Source: Vandiemenella viatica
Taxonomy: Eukaryota; Arthropoda; Insecta; Orthoptera; Morabidae
NCBI GenBank assembly: GCA_031002005.1
Contig: JARYHS010008074.1
Location: forward strand, 275,901,930 to 275,965,929
Length of the DNA stretch: 64,000 bases
Reading direction: 5' to 3'
Shown: positions 21,385 to 33,306 of the stretch, in pieces
Layout: each line of letters begins with the position of its first letter
How positions within the stretch are numbered: position 1 is the stretch's first letter
The notes under the pieces: model-generated
The model's database searches: none
What the model was told of the DNA's origin: nothing
Seen by the model: the letters and a program-made list of their open reading frames with translations, nothing else
Made by a program: the position numbers and the translations under genes

Positions 21385-22142
21385 CGCACGCTCCAGTGGC
21401 AATTTCCCTACACATCTTTTCCTCTTTCGCTACACCCACCAACTTGCCCTTCCCAAATTTCAACTATAAATTGTTTCAACATTTTTGGTAAATTATTCAT
21501 CATTTCTTTTGGTAACTTATTCCAATCCCTGACCGCCATACCTAAAAAAGAGAATATTACTACACCATGTGGTCATGGCAATCTTTTCCCTTCCATGAAT
21601 TACTTTTATTTTTTACATCAATATCTTTCCACGTCTCATCACCAGTATACACCTTGTACACTCCCATGACTCCTCTCACTCTCTTTCAATGAATCAAATT
21701 CCAGCACTTTTATCATATCTATTACTGATTGCGTTCTGCCGTAATTTCCAAAAACAAATCTAGCAGCCCTTTTACCACCTTCTCCAAATCGTGTATTTTA
21801 AGCTCAAAATTTCAAGCAATGGTCTGGCCGAAGTTTTGTAATCTGGTTCCTTTACTTCTCTAGTACATCCACTCATTTTCTTCATCAAGTGCAGAATTTT
21901 GAAACCTTTTCCTACTACCTGCCCAATGTGTTCTGCCCGGTTAAGCTTGTTATCAAATGTAATGACGAGGTACTTAGATTTCAAGTCTTCAACAAGAAAT
22001 TCTTTCCCTACCTTATAATCATAATCAAACTTTAATTTTTTTGTCTGTGTATCTAATAAGCTGACTCTTCTTTGTATTTATCTTCATCCCATGTTTACCA
22101 ACCCAACTAGATATCCTGTCCAGATCACCCAGCAGCACAATC
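21385..22142 (-). pseudogene. CR1-like LINE, 3' part of reverse transcriptase
   Basis: Minus-strand pieces read ISSWVGKHGMKIN, QLIRYTDKK, the frame 21772-21984 (AEHIGQVVGKGFKILHLMKK), and the C-terminal signature RDWNKLPKEM near 21500-21530. These are the thumb and C-terminal parts of a CR1/L2-type polymerase. Its 5' end (22020-22142) overlaps and closely matches the 3' end of the plus-strand copy at 44775-44924, so both are one family. Frames are broken; the copy is 5'-truncated, as LINE copies usually are. Confidence 0.72.
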
Positions 22143-22224
22143 AAAAATAATTTTTCTCATTCACTCATTAAATAAAAAGCATATAATGGGACAGAAAAAA
22201 GACAATATTCAAGTTAAAACATAC

Positions 22225-22372
22225 CAGAAGCATAACTGATGATTTGACAGCCTTTACGTCATCCAATAGCATAGAAATTAACTCTTCGGGTGAAGATATT
22301 TCTAAACAGCTTCCAGATTTTGCAACTTGGAGCCACAATGTCAACGTATCACAAGCTTCCTTCCGTAACTGC
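22225..22372 (-). CDS. PELP1: PELP1-like protein, exon (third visible)
   Basis: A 148-nt exon with acceptor TATTTCAG and donor GTATGT. Its first base completes the codon begun in the 26776-26889 exon (GT+G, valine); the remaining 49 codons end in phase 0. It encodes QLRKEACDTLTLWLQVAKSG and SPEELISMLLDDVKAVKSSV, matching the PELP1 helical segment that in vertebrates reads 'TVRTKVYAILELWVQVCG' followed by a LLTHLLSDI-like helix. The upstream intron is 4.4 kb, the downstream one 2.1 kb. A start codon inside the preceding intron gives an apparent longer frame, which I disregard. Confidence 0.88.
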
Positions 22373-22589
22373 CTGAAATACATATCACTCATATATTGTT
22401 TAACTATTGGTACAGTACATAAATAATTACTCAGGTACTATCTAACCATCAGTATGGCAAATTAATAATATTTTTCTTATTCCACAATGTCAAAATTATT
22501 CTTATTTGAAGCAAAAAAAATAATGTTTCAATGGTACTTCTAAATCTTATATATATATATATAATTGACATGTGTTTTCCTATATTTCA

Positions 22590-23310
22590 CTTTTCAGTCA
22601 TCACTACCTAGCACAGATCACTGGTCTTTGTGTGTGGAAGTAGCATGGAGTTTCCTGTCATGCACAATGTTCGCCGAATGTCGATAGCTGTGAAGATGTG
22701 GGAGATATGGTGGTTAAAAGTGGTTGATGCAGGGCATTTTCGTATTTCGATCAAAGACATGAGTCTCCGTATATGTCATTCTGCTGCCACAATTACATAG
22801 CATAGACCAATGGTGTTTACATGTGGTATTGATATTGTGTCTCCTATTGTGTACTATGCCGGTTAGATGTTGGTAGGTATGGGGGTGTGGGAGATATGGT
22901 GGTTGAAAGTGGCCAACCTGCTACACTTTGATATTTCTACCAAAAACGTATGTGTGATGTTGTATCACTTTTCAGCGAAAACTATCTAGCGCAGATCACT
23001 GGTGTTTGTGTGTGGTAGCAGCACAGAGTCACCCGTCGATCACAACGTTGGCCAAATTTCGCTAACTATGAGGGTGTAGGAGATATGGTGGTTGAAATTG
23101 GCCGATCAAGGATATTTTTGTATTTCAACCAAAGACATGTGGGTCCATAAATTTTACTTTGCTGCCTGAACTACATAGTGCAGATGACGCGTTTATTTGT
23201 GGTAATAGCACCGAGTCTCCCATCATGCACTATGGTGGCTAGATGTTGGCAGCTGTCAATCCAAATTCTTTACAAACACGGACAAAGTCGTGGGTACCTG
23301 CTAGTTATTA
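22590..23310 (-). repeat. 189-bp tandem array inside a dispersed repeat
   Basis: The block GGAGATATGG occurs at 22701, 22890 and 23079, exactly 189 bp apart, each followed by TGGTT and preceded by a G(A/T)GGGTGT-like sequence; a second landmark (CATAGC/CTAGCGCAGATCACTGG) recurs at about 22609, 22798, 22987 and 23175. That gives three full units and a partial fourth. The right end (about 23273-23310) is the reverse complement of the CTAGC...GACTTCGTCCG-like start found at 7323 and 58968, suggesting that the array is the body of a minus-strand member of that repeat group. No coding sequence is seen. Confidence 0.75.
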
Positions 23311-26300
23311 ATAAATTAACTGATATTAAAATAAATTAATTGATATTAAAAAATGACTAGCTAGAAGTATCAACTGAGCAGCAAAGATTTTGGGAAATGT
23401 GACGTGATGTTTTTATTTGAGGAAACACATTGTAACATTATGGTGGTTTATTTAGGGTTTCATTGGAGCATTTTGGACCATATTGGGCCATTTCAGAGTG
23501 TGGTGCAATCGTTTTAGTAGCGCGAGGGATAAAAGTTGAAAAATTGGTAGCTTAGAGGCAGAACGGCGCCTTATCAAGTCGTCAGGAGGGGTAGCGTCAT
23601 AATCAAATTGTAAGCTAACCTAATATTTCGCAAACTGTGAAACAAAATTTATTCACAGAACAGTGGGCTCAATTAAATGGCATTGCACATCAGTTTTAAA
23701 GTCAGTTACTTTGTCAATTCAAGCCATAAATCAAGTTAAATAGCTATACAAAGTCAGAACATAATATTATCATATCTGGTATTCGGTTTCAGAATATTTC
23801 GCAAAACTGAAGATTGTCTTCATTTCTAGAGACATTTAAGATTATAACTAGTAACAAGATGATAGAAATTTTGCAGCCAGAAAATCCTACTAAAGAGTTT
23901 TAATACATTGAAAGTTAGAAACCAGTTAGGCACAATTACATATTTTAAAATTCTAGAAGTCATATTTTGAAAGATATAAAGTCAGTTTCTAGTTAGAAAT
24001 AAGTGTAATTTTTTACTTACACAACATATTAAAGTTTGGAAAAGTTCACTAAAGTTTGAAGGTTGATTTTTGAGCAGTTTGTAAAAACTTAGAACACATG
24101 GGTAAAGATCAAAATAACCAGTTTAGAATATATGTAAATTCAATCGAGAGAAAAATATTCAAAACCAAGTACAATTCGATACAAAGATTTCAGTAAGTTT
24201 TATTTAACGTCATGAAGTCATTTGAAGAGAAAGTAAATTTTTGTAAGATTTCGGAATTCAAGAAGACAATGGCCAGACAGACACCCTTCAAGGGGAAGAT
24301 TTTACAAAATTCATAATAAATTGAATAAATCAGGTAGCAACTTCAAATTTACACAACTTGCAAATAAGAACACGTAGAATCGTTTAAAACATGTTTCACA
24401 GATGTCAGGAAGCTATGTACAGTTTCAAAATTAACAATTGCACAACATTTTGGGTTCAACCTGTTTGAAAATAGTAAACACAGCGCTCTTAGTACCAAAC
24501 GAAAGAGCAGTAAATTAGAAGTAACCTGAAAGTTATTTCAGCTTCGTAGCTGCAAAACTGTGGACGTTAGAAGCATTTTTTGAGTTAAAAAGAAAATATT
24601 TTCTTATGGGCAAACTATTAAAGATACGAAAATTGTTATAAGGATCGAAATTAACACTTTTTAATCAACTTGACTGCTACCAAAATTTCAGATATATAGG
24701 AATATTTTGAGTCACCAAAGTTAAAAGTATGATGAAATCAGTTGCGCAGTTATACATCTTTTTCTCACTTTGGGAGGTCACGTGTCTGGCTGCAGCGAAG
24801 GAATACTGACTGACCACTGGCTTAGGTTACTTATGCAAGAAACGGGGACTATTTGTTGTCTGTCACTGGAAACCACTAGAGCAAGACGTGTGTCGGTTAG
24901 GGCGCACTTAGTGCTAGAAGGCGGAAAGTTGAAACATGGTGTAAGGCAATGTAGGCAGCTATCTTAAGATTTTGTGGAATGCAGCAGAATAATTCAGATT
25001 GCTAAGTGACTAATATGCAGTAATGCGGTCTAGTCTGAATTACTTATCATAACTTGCAGTCAAATTATTTGGTGACAATTTCCGATTACCTACTGATTAT
25101 TCGGACTTGTAAAATTGTTCGCAAGAATACATTGATATTTTGAACTTTAAATTTGAAGCAGTGATTTTTTTTTATGAACCTATCTTTTCCATTCTTGAGG
25201 ATATCAAGATGGTGGTGAAAGAGAACGTTAGAACAATCTAATATTCAGGGCTAACTACACAGTTATAGTTGAGGTGATAACTGTTTATCCTAACCCCATG
25301 AACAGTTAAGCCTTAAAAAATGTTATAAGTAGGGGTGAGCTGGGAGAAACATGGCAGTCCATTGTCAAACATGAGTGGGAGCCTATGTTTCTGCCCAAAG
25401 GAAAAGAAAAAGTTTGAAAAAAATGTTTCAGCTGGAGTGAAACATAATTAGTTTTTGTGGTTTGGTAATTTAATTGTGATCAATGTTTATGGGGGAGTAA
25501 GTTATTTGGCAAATTGGCTCAGAATAATTGTCTGCAGACCCATAGATTAAATTCAGTGTTTTAGTTTTGAAAGGGTGGCGACTGATTAAAGTTTTGTGAA
25601 GGGCCATACAAACTCTTGAACTAGATAAGATTCAGCCAAGCGATTTTCATAATAAATTTGTGTAAGTTTCTCGACCAGTGAAACTGATTTGCATTGAGAA
25701 GTGTTGTTTCAGCTAAGCATGACGTGTCAAGTTGTGCAATAGGCTGATATGGTGTCGAGAATGCTTATAGAAGGGAACCATTTTAATTTGTAAATGCTCC
25801 CCTAACTTACAGCTAATGATTTTGGACCTTACTGTTGAAACTGTAAATGATAGAAAATTTCAAATGTGGTATTAATTTTTTTTTGGAACTTTATTGCAGC
25901 GAGGAATCTTTTGGCAATTTATCTTTAAATCTAAAAATTGGTCATTAGCTTGTTTGAAGGAAAAGATAATTTGAAATAAATTCTTAGTCTAATATAAACT
26001 TATTTGTTTTTTCTGTCAGTATTTAAGAAATAGAAACCTTTACAATTTCTGTGTTGATAATCAGAATTATCTAAGTCTAATGTTCTCTTTGAAGTTCTCT
26101 CTGAAGTTTATGGTACATCACCGCTGTCAATAATATTTAAGATTAGCTACTCTCTCGAATACACCACTGCCTGCAGGCATTTGAATGCATCTTGCAGATT
26201 TGGGGGATTGGACTGTTACAGTCGTAGTAGTAGTAATACAATCTTACAACATGCAATTTAAAATTTTACTGCTATTCTTTTCTTTAGTGTCATATAATGA

Positions 26301-26775
26301 GTGAGGTAGATAGTAACTGAACTAAAGTGAGACTGCCTCAATTCACTTCTAGTCCTGCCAAACAATACATATAACTTTGCCAAAATTATACAAATGCTCG
26401 AAAAAGTTTCCTTGATAAGAACCGACAGACAAGTTGCTGCCTTTCTAGCAGTAAAACTGACAATACAAATTAATTATGACTTTACAAATTGTAATGCTAA
26501 ACAACAAACATCATTTCTCAGATGTAGACATTACTTATAAGTGCAAAATGTGAAATGCACACAGTTTGTATTATATATCTTTATGCAGTAGCAAGCTATG
26601 ATTCTGGTAGCTTTCCCTTGGTCAAGAAAATTAATCTATTTGCAACAAAAAATATTGGGACAATCACCCTCACAGACCAGGAGAAAATAAACTATACATC
26701 ACACATCACACTTAAATAGGTTAATATATGAACAAAAGAATAATTCTTCTGAATTATGTAAATACCACTACTTAC
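23311..26775. other. Intron of the PELP1-like gene, no element recognised
   Basis: About 3.4 kb of AT-rich sequence without transposon motifs or exon-like coding. It is one of the few long stretches in the window that look like unique sequence. The 65-codon frame at 24770 shows no family motif. Confidence 0.5.
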
Positions 26776-26889
26776 ACATACGGTCTTTGAACCCCTTCCT
26801 GTTGTGAATTTGTACATGACGTCCATTTAAGTGTCTGAGTCACTAGTTTGCAGAACAGGCAACCATATTCTAATAGATTTGTACCACAA
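26776..26889 (-). CDS. PELP1: PELP1-like protein, exon (second visible)
   Basis: A 114-nt exon with acceptor GTTTTCAG and donor GTAAGT. Its first base completes a codon from the 55806-55988 exon (TG+T, cysteine), and it ends two bases into a valine codon. It encodes CGTNLLEYGCLFCKLVTQTL and ends EGVQRPY, matching the PELP1 segment 'ACGSRLLRFGILIGRLLPQV' through 'ERPYSTVR'. This exon is too short to stand out as an open frame; the flanking splice sites, the phases and the alignment order support it. It is preceded by the 28.9-kb intron. Confidence 0.85.
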
Positions 26890-29380
26890 CTGAAAACAAA
26901 TCACACAGTCTCAATTTAGGGAAGGAAACGAGGAGAGTAAAACTAAATAATTTTCTAAATCTAAGACAACTGTTAATTAAGGATTAATAACATTGTTCAT
27001 ATAGTTTTCATACAGAAACTTCATACCAATACCATATTTTACATTATTTTTATAAATAAGAGCTAAACTAAATTTTAGAATTCTTCTAAGCAACATCAAT
27101 TGATCTGACACCTGTGTTCAATTTATTTAATTACATTTCTGCAACAGAAATATACAAAAAGCAAATGAGGAAAATAAAAGCAAAGTTATTTATTAAATGC
27201 TAGCGGTAGGAGGGTTGTGGCAAGATAAAACACAAGAACAACACAAACATACACCATGTCTGGAAACACCTTGTCAAGCAAGGGAGAAAATGAAATGTGA
27301 CACATTGCATGAGCTTGTTGGTTGGTTTCAGTGAAAGAGGCAATGAGACACTGTTGGTGGAGAGAGAATTGTATAGTTTAAAAACTACAATCATCCTGGG
27401 AAGACAAGTTACATATGAGGAAGGGGAGCAACAGTAAGTAATAAACATAAAAAAGGATAATTGTTAATAAATAAAAATGGGAAATGAGGAAAGTGAAGGT
27501 TTTACTAGGAAAGGGCACATTGATAAGTCAGGATCTACCTGCAAATTTTAAAGGGAACACTGGTTTAAAGAAAGATCCCAATGGCTGTTACCAGGAAATA
27601 GTTATTAAGTTGCAAGAGCTGTGGGAACTGATATGGGCAGCCATTTGTTGATCTGTTAACTCTTCTCTTGTGACCATTCATCCTAATGACCTGTTGGTTG
27701 TTGAACTTACATAGGAGCCAGGATACCAGAGGCATGTTAGTATAGTTGTGGTGATATTTGCAATGATAAAAACGACTTCTTTAGTGTTGCATTTGGAATT
27801 GGTGGTTGTTTTGTGATATATACTGCAGGGAAAGAATTTGTGATGTAGTTGAGTCTGGAGGTAGGTTTTTGTGGATCAAGTTATCATTTAAGTTTAGAAT
27901 TTTACTGCATTATATGCATCAGGATGTGGAAAGGGTTTTGATAAGAAAAAAAATCACAATTTACTGAAGGGATGCAGATCATACAAATGTCACAGAGTTT
28001 GGTTAATAAGCTCGAGACCAAAAGAGACCAAGAGAGAGAATTAAAGTTTCTATTGGTTTTATGCAGTGCATATTGGGAGTTGTGTGGAGAGTAGGAAATT
28101 TGTTGTTGAACCAGATCGAGGAGTAACTGAGAACAAACAAACCTTAAGAATATTCTGGACCATATATACCTGTATCTGATTGATAAGTTACTCATAGAAT
28201 CTTTCCTTGAAACAGATTGTGTGTCCAACTACAATAAACATTTCCAGTACTACCTATTTGAATGCTACTCGTATGCCACAAATGCAGCCGCTTACCATAA
28301 GAAAGCAATTAAATATCAAGCAATTACATTTATATTTAAACGAGCAATTCTTGTATATAGTTGCAATCTCGGAAAAAGCTATCAAGATTTTGATGAAATT
28401 TCAAATTTAGATAATGTTTTTAAGATTACCTGAACAGTTGTGTTCACTTCAAAAACGCAATTTTACGAAATATGAACAATTTTTCCACTTGGTATCTCAA
28501 ACTGGCTCTAACACCGTCTTTTAGACAATTCAGGTACCAGAAAGCCTAGTAATAGTTTCTCTTTGGTTTCAACAAGGAACTATTATATACTTTATTTAAA
28601 CAAACAGTTCTTGTATACTCACTGACGTGTGGGAATACTAGCACTACATCTTTTATTGTAAAACTTTAAAAAGAAGATATTTAAAAAAAAATAGATATTG
28701 GCTCTGTCATAAGTGCTACTTTACTTTACAAAACTTCTTTGAAAACAATATTAACACAGCATTTTTATCTCGGAAATGGCTGTGGTAGAAGTTTCAAGCA
28801 ATGCCTACTGATGTTATTTAAGTTTCCCTTTGATTCAAGCAAGGAAATTTAAACTTCAAAATGCCTAGGAAGCCGTTAAGAAAATGTTTTAACTTGAAGG
28901 GAAAAAAATATACATGAAATCCTTGAAAAAAATCCATACACACAAACAAACAAAAATTAACGCCACATGATCTCATAGAATTTTGAGGCACCAGTGAGCC
29001 TACTGTATTATCTCTGGTTGTAAAAAGCAACTGTGAGCTTCGAAATGCATAGGAAGCCTTTAAGAATATTTTTTTAACTACAATCAAACTTCATGCAGTC
29101 AAGACTCATCTCATGAGACTAATCTAAAAGAAAATCGTCTCAACCAAGTTACTTGAACTTCACCCAGCGAAAACTCAGCTCAAGAAAATCCTGACAAAAT
29201 TCGAATTAAGCAGGTTTCTATTCATGAGATGCTGCCATTATCTTGACCCACATGTGCTGCTAAAGAAAGATGCTTTCAAAACTTGTCTACAATAATAAGT
29301 AAGGTAAGACCCTATAATTTAAATGTTTAATCAGAGTGTAATCTATTGCATGCATCACAACATGTGGCCTGTGAAAGTGT
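26890..29380. other. Intron sequence, mostly unrecognised
   Basis: AT-rich DNA with no domain. Segments near 28520-28580, 28790-28870 and 28985-29065 share loose similarity (AAGCCT/ATGCCTAGGAAGCC, TTCTCT(T/G)GTT), which may be an old local repeat. Confidence 0.4.
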
Positions 29381-29384
29381 TAAA

Positions 29385-30330
29385 CAATGTGAGCAACGTC
29401 TGGAAGATCTCCGACAACATGCATCACAATGTGTGGCCAGTGAAAGTGTCGAACAACAACAGCACCGACTGGAAGAACAAAGACATCGAGACAAATGATG
29501 CCACAGAGCTTTAGAAATGAATTATTTTACAACATATAAATGCACTGTAAGTGCAGATGTCCCATATCACACTTTAGAACCATTCAAAGTTTTGTGTTTC
29601 CATTGTGGTGCATCGCATTTTCCTGACAAACATTTTCTAATTGTATAAACAGAAATTCTTTGCCGACTGTTGTTTGCATGCACAAATTTTAATGGAGCCA
29701 CCACAATTTTCAAATGAATTAGTACATCTCTTTTTGAACCATCACTCACAGTCAAAATAATTTCACAGAACACTAAGAAACAAACACATTTGTGTTAGCG
29801 TCCTTCAATGTGGAAGACGACAGAACAATAAATAGCCATGGAATTTATAGTTTTGCAGTTTGCGGACAGATATATCATAAAATGAATATGACAGCTCATA
29901 CCACATAGAATGAAGAAGGTGTCTTAGAGTGGCCTCAATAGGGCCAACTATACTTTTTAGATCCTGATGATGCATTTAATGAAAGAGTTAATCATATGCT
30001 TAGCTCTGAAATCGGTAACTCGGTGGTGGAGTTATTGGAGTATATTATTCGAGTGCATAATGGTTATAAACAAGGATACAAAATGATGCAAGAAGGAAAA
30101 TAATGGGCTAACTTCTGCTCATGGAATACCACCTACACCATACATCAATTTTTTATTTAGACTGTCAGAGCAGGCCAGTCATAGAAGGTTTAACATACCC
30201 ACCTGTAATGAGGTTTGTGCAGTATTTACACTTAATGCTGTTCAAAGCTTTCCAGATAATGAAATGGCTGTTCATCAGCATAATAAAAACATTATCCATT
30301 TAAAGAATATTGATACATGAGTCGAGCCAT
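29385..30330 (+). pseudogene. Helitron replication-initiator (Rep/helitron-like N) remnant
   Basis: In broken plus-strand frames: ASQCVASESVEQQQHRLEEQ (about 29420-29480), the kind of glutamine/arginine-rich head found in Helitron proteins; VLCFHCGASHFPDKHF (about 29590-29635), a CxHCGA zinc-type motif; AVCGQIYHKMN (about 29855-29890); then GQLYFLDPDDAFNERVNHML (29942-30001), and GYKQGYKMMQE (about 30065-30095). Together these fit the helitron-like N-terminal domain upstream of the rolling-circle Rep. Several stops and shifts are present. Neither the Rep HUH motif, the helicase, nor the 5'-TC / CTRR-3' ends are seen. Confidence 0.7.
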
Positions 30331-31309
30331 TTACTTGTCCATTATTTTACCCAGCTGGCAGCATGGTTATAGAACCGGTTTACAGATGCAGCTGAATGTA
30401 TAACAAATGTGGAGTGGTCTGGCAGCCCAAATGTAATTAGTGGGGAAAAAAGTTGTTACTGTGCTAGCTGTCAAAAAATTTTTGGCTATTATCCTGGGTT
30501 CAAATTCTGGTGGGGGCAAGAATGTTTAAGATTTATATTTGATCATATGAACTACACTAGGGCGTTCTGTGGTTCAGATTCTAAATTAAATTGTAGGTCC
30601 CAAAGGAAAGGAACTGGCTGTCCTACCTCCGATACAATGGATTAGTATGCCTCCTTTTGGAGGATCCAACCAATATTCAGGTTAGGTTTTGATACTGTCT
30701 ATATATTTAATCTATCCAATATGTCTAATACTATTATATGAGAAATTCTTGTAAATAGCTAAAATTAATTACTCACAAACTTCTCTAAGGATTTTGATGA
30801 AATCTTGTATACTGAACAGAAATCGAAAGATGCCGAGCGAAGATCGGTCACTCGGGTACTTCTAATAAAGTTAATGGAAGCAAAATCCTAATACAAAAAT
30901 ATGCAATTCTTGATACTGATGTATGAAAAATTTACTGCATTCCATAAAAAAAACGAGGAATGCTGAACAGAGGAATAAAGAAGAATGAAATGCAAAAGCA
31001 TCACAAACATTTGAAACAATAGAATTATATTTAAAAATGAAGCTTTTCACAGCGTTGCAAATAAATACGCTCTTCTTGGGCCTCCAGCCATGTAAAAATG
31101 TCACAATTATGGGACGTTTCAAAGACATCTATCTCTCCTCATTTTTAACCATAGGTATAATTCAATAACTGTATGCAGTGCCACGGAAATAGTGGAAGAA
31201 AAAACCAACCTGGCATGATGACGTCATCAACTCTTTTGCTCATTACAGAGGCAAAGCTGCTTCAAGATTTGGTAGCCAGGTTCCAGGCCATACAAAACTT
31301 TAGTTAACA
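30331..31309. other. Intron sequence with a possible tRNA-like element
   Basis: A plus-strand segment at about 30409-30530 with GGGTTCAAATTCTGG resembles a SINE B-box region, but the rest of the head is unclear. Nothing else is recognised. Confidence 0.35.
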
Positions 31310-31536
31310 TGGACTCTGGATACCAGTTCATTAGAGGCAGTAAAGGACAAGGCAAAATGGACAGGAAGAAATTCAACCATGGTCCTTTTAAAGAAACAAT
31401 CTAGGCATTTGCCTGGAGTGATTTGGAGAAACCATGGGAAACCCTAATCTGGATGGTTGGACAGGGATTTGAATCAGCATGCACGTTCTCCCAATTTAAA
31501 GACCAGGGCATTTTACTGCTCACGCACCATGCTTGG
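31310..31536 (-). mobile_element. tRNA-derived SINE, diverged copy
   Basis: Same family and orientation as at 10204. The plus strand shows ATTAGAGGCAG, then GCCTGGAGTGATTTGGAGAA, a B-box-like GGGATTTGAATCA and a head complement ending CACCATGCTTGGT. The A tail is lost. It is much diverged from the copies at 47385 and 53177, so older. Confidence 0.72.
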
Positions 31537-32604
31537 TGAATGCATAAAGAGTAACACACTTAACAATATTATGGTATAAAACCTACTTGTATATAAGAAC
31601 AACACATATGACAAGGGGATCAGATGCATGCATCCAAGACTCATTATGCGAATGAAGCCACAGGTGAAAGTACTGGGAGGGAAAGGGCAGGAGAATAAAA
31701 TAATCAATAACTAATGAAAAGGTGGTTGGAAGTAATAATTATTAATGTATGTATATATATTTTTTTCGTCAGCCTCTATTGGGGCTGGATTTAAAGAAAT
31801 TCTCGGTCTTTTTGTATCTTTAACTAACCTCCTAATCCCAACATGTCCTTTACAAAAAAAACGGTCCTCAATTCTCTGCTTCATGTATTCTAATCCTTGT
31901 CTTCTCCAACAGTTCTTTCATTTATCTATTTTCTCAATGGCAAATTAACCAATCAAACACGTCTTCTTTCCTCGCAAATTATTTCCAAAATACATAATTT
32001 TTAACTTTTTATCTCTCCACTTAATTTTTTACAAGTACTTATTTATTTATGGTTCTAAAGAGGCTCACTGAGGAAGGATCACCACGATGTGTAACATACT
32101 GTAGTCAATGCATGTACATACAAAATGAATAAACATCAAAGTGAAAAATTGCTACATGTTACAAACATATAATCCATCAGTGTGATTAAAATGTTACACT
32201 ATCATCTTGTTATGTACCTGTGGTCATACACTGAATAAAGTGTGTGTGTTGTAAGGAAAAACAGTCCCCTACATTTTTGTTTGTATTATTTCAGTTTTAT
32301 TGTTTTATATTTGTATATTTAAAGGTAAGAATTTTTGTGTTTAATTTATTTTCTTTTTGTAAAAGAAAAAGATACGGTAATAGTTACTATGCAAGAGCAA
32401 AGAGTAGTGTGTTAAAAGAACATCTTTGGCAGGGAAAGAAGAAGAGAAGCCCGTAGAAAAAAAGATGAGAATGCAGCGGACGAACTGAGCTTCGAAATAT
32501 CCTGTTAATATGTTGAATATATGCTGAAAATAAATGTTATTTGTGTTTAAATAGATGAGGAACAATAAAAATAATAATTTTACAGCGTGTGTGTGTGTGT
32601 GCTT
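31537..32604. other. Intron sequence, nothing certain
   Basis: AT-rich. The minus strand of 31760-31950 has a broken frame with RQRIEDRFF-like text that could be a LINE relic, but I cannot assign it. GT microsatellite at 32587-32602. Confidence 0.35.
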
Positions 32605-33306
32605 GTTTTTTTTGTTTTGACATTGAGGTCATTAGCGCCCTAACGATTACCAGCAATAGCTATGGCTAAAAAATATACTAAAATACTGTCTGCATGGTCA
32701 ACTGTAAAAGGGTCAGCCATGCAGACAGCAAATAAAATAAATCACAAAAATAAAACGTAGCTTTAAAGGGGCCACCACGACCTAAGGCTGCAGAACACCT
32801 GGATGGCTGTAGAGGTGCCAAACAGGTTCGCAGAAAAATTAAAAACCACTCGCTGGCTGTATAACGGCCGGCAAGACAGGGATTATAACCATATAAAAAA
32901 TATAAACAATACACATCGAAGGGTGGCTGTAAAGAGGCCACCCATGCATCTTAAAACTAGGCCGATCTGCCTAAAATTTTAGGCACTAGACCGGCCAAAA
33001 CACAAAATTTTAAAACACTCGCCACGCTGCTGGTCTCGTTTAAAATAAGGGACAGATCGTTGGCCAAGCCAACGTCTGCCCTTAAGTCTAAAAACAGTAC
33101 ACAGTCTATTAAAATGTGGTGTACCGTCAAAGGTACGCCACAAGCATCACATTCTGGTGGGTCCTCCCGGCGGAGAAGAAAGCTGTGTGTGAGAGGACAG
33201 TGCCCTATACGGAGGTGAGTAAGGAGAACCTCATCCCTCCTCGCCTGCTGGAAGGAGCTGCTCCACGGCTGGACGGTTGGTTTGACCAGCTGGAGCTTAT
33301 TATGCT

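Noticed and set aside
22590..23310. CRISPR-like array
   Set aside because: The 189-bp units are whole diverged tandem monomers with no constant repeat and variable spacer pattern, in a eukaryotic intron.
24770..24967. Possible PELP1 or other exon
   Set aside because: No similarity, and the exons on either side (26776-26889 and 22225-22372) already join in frame without it.
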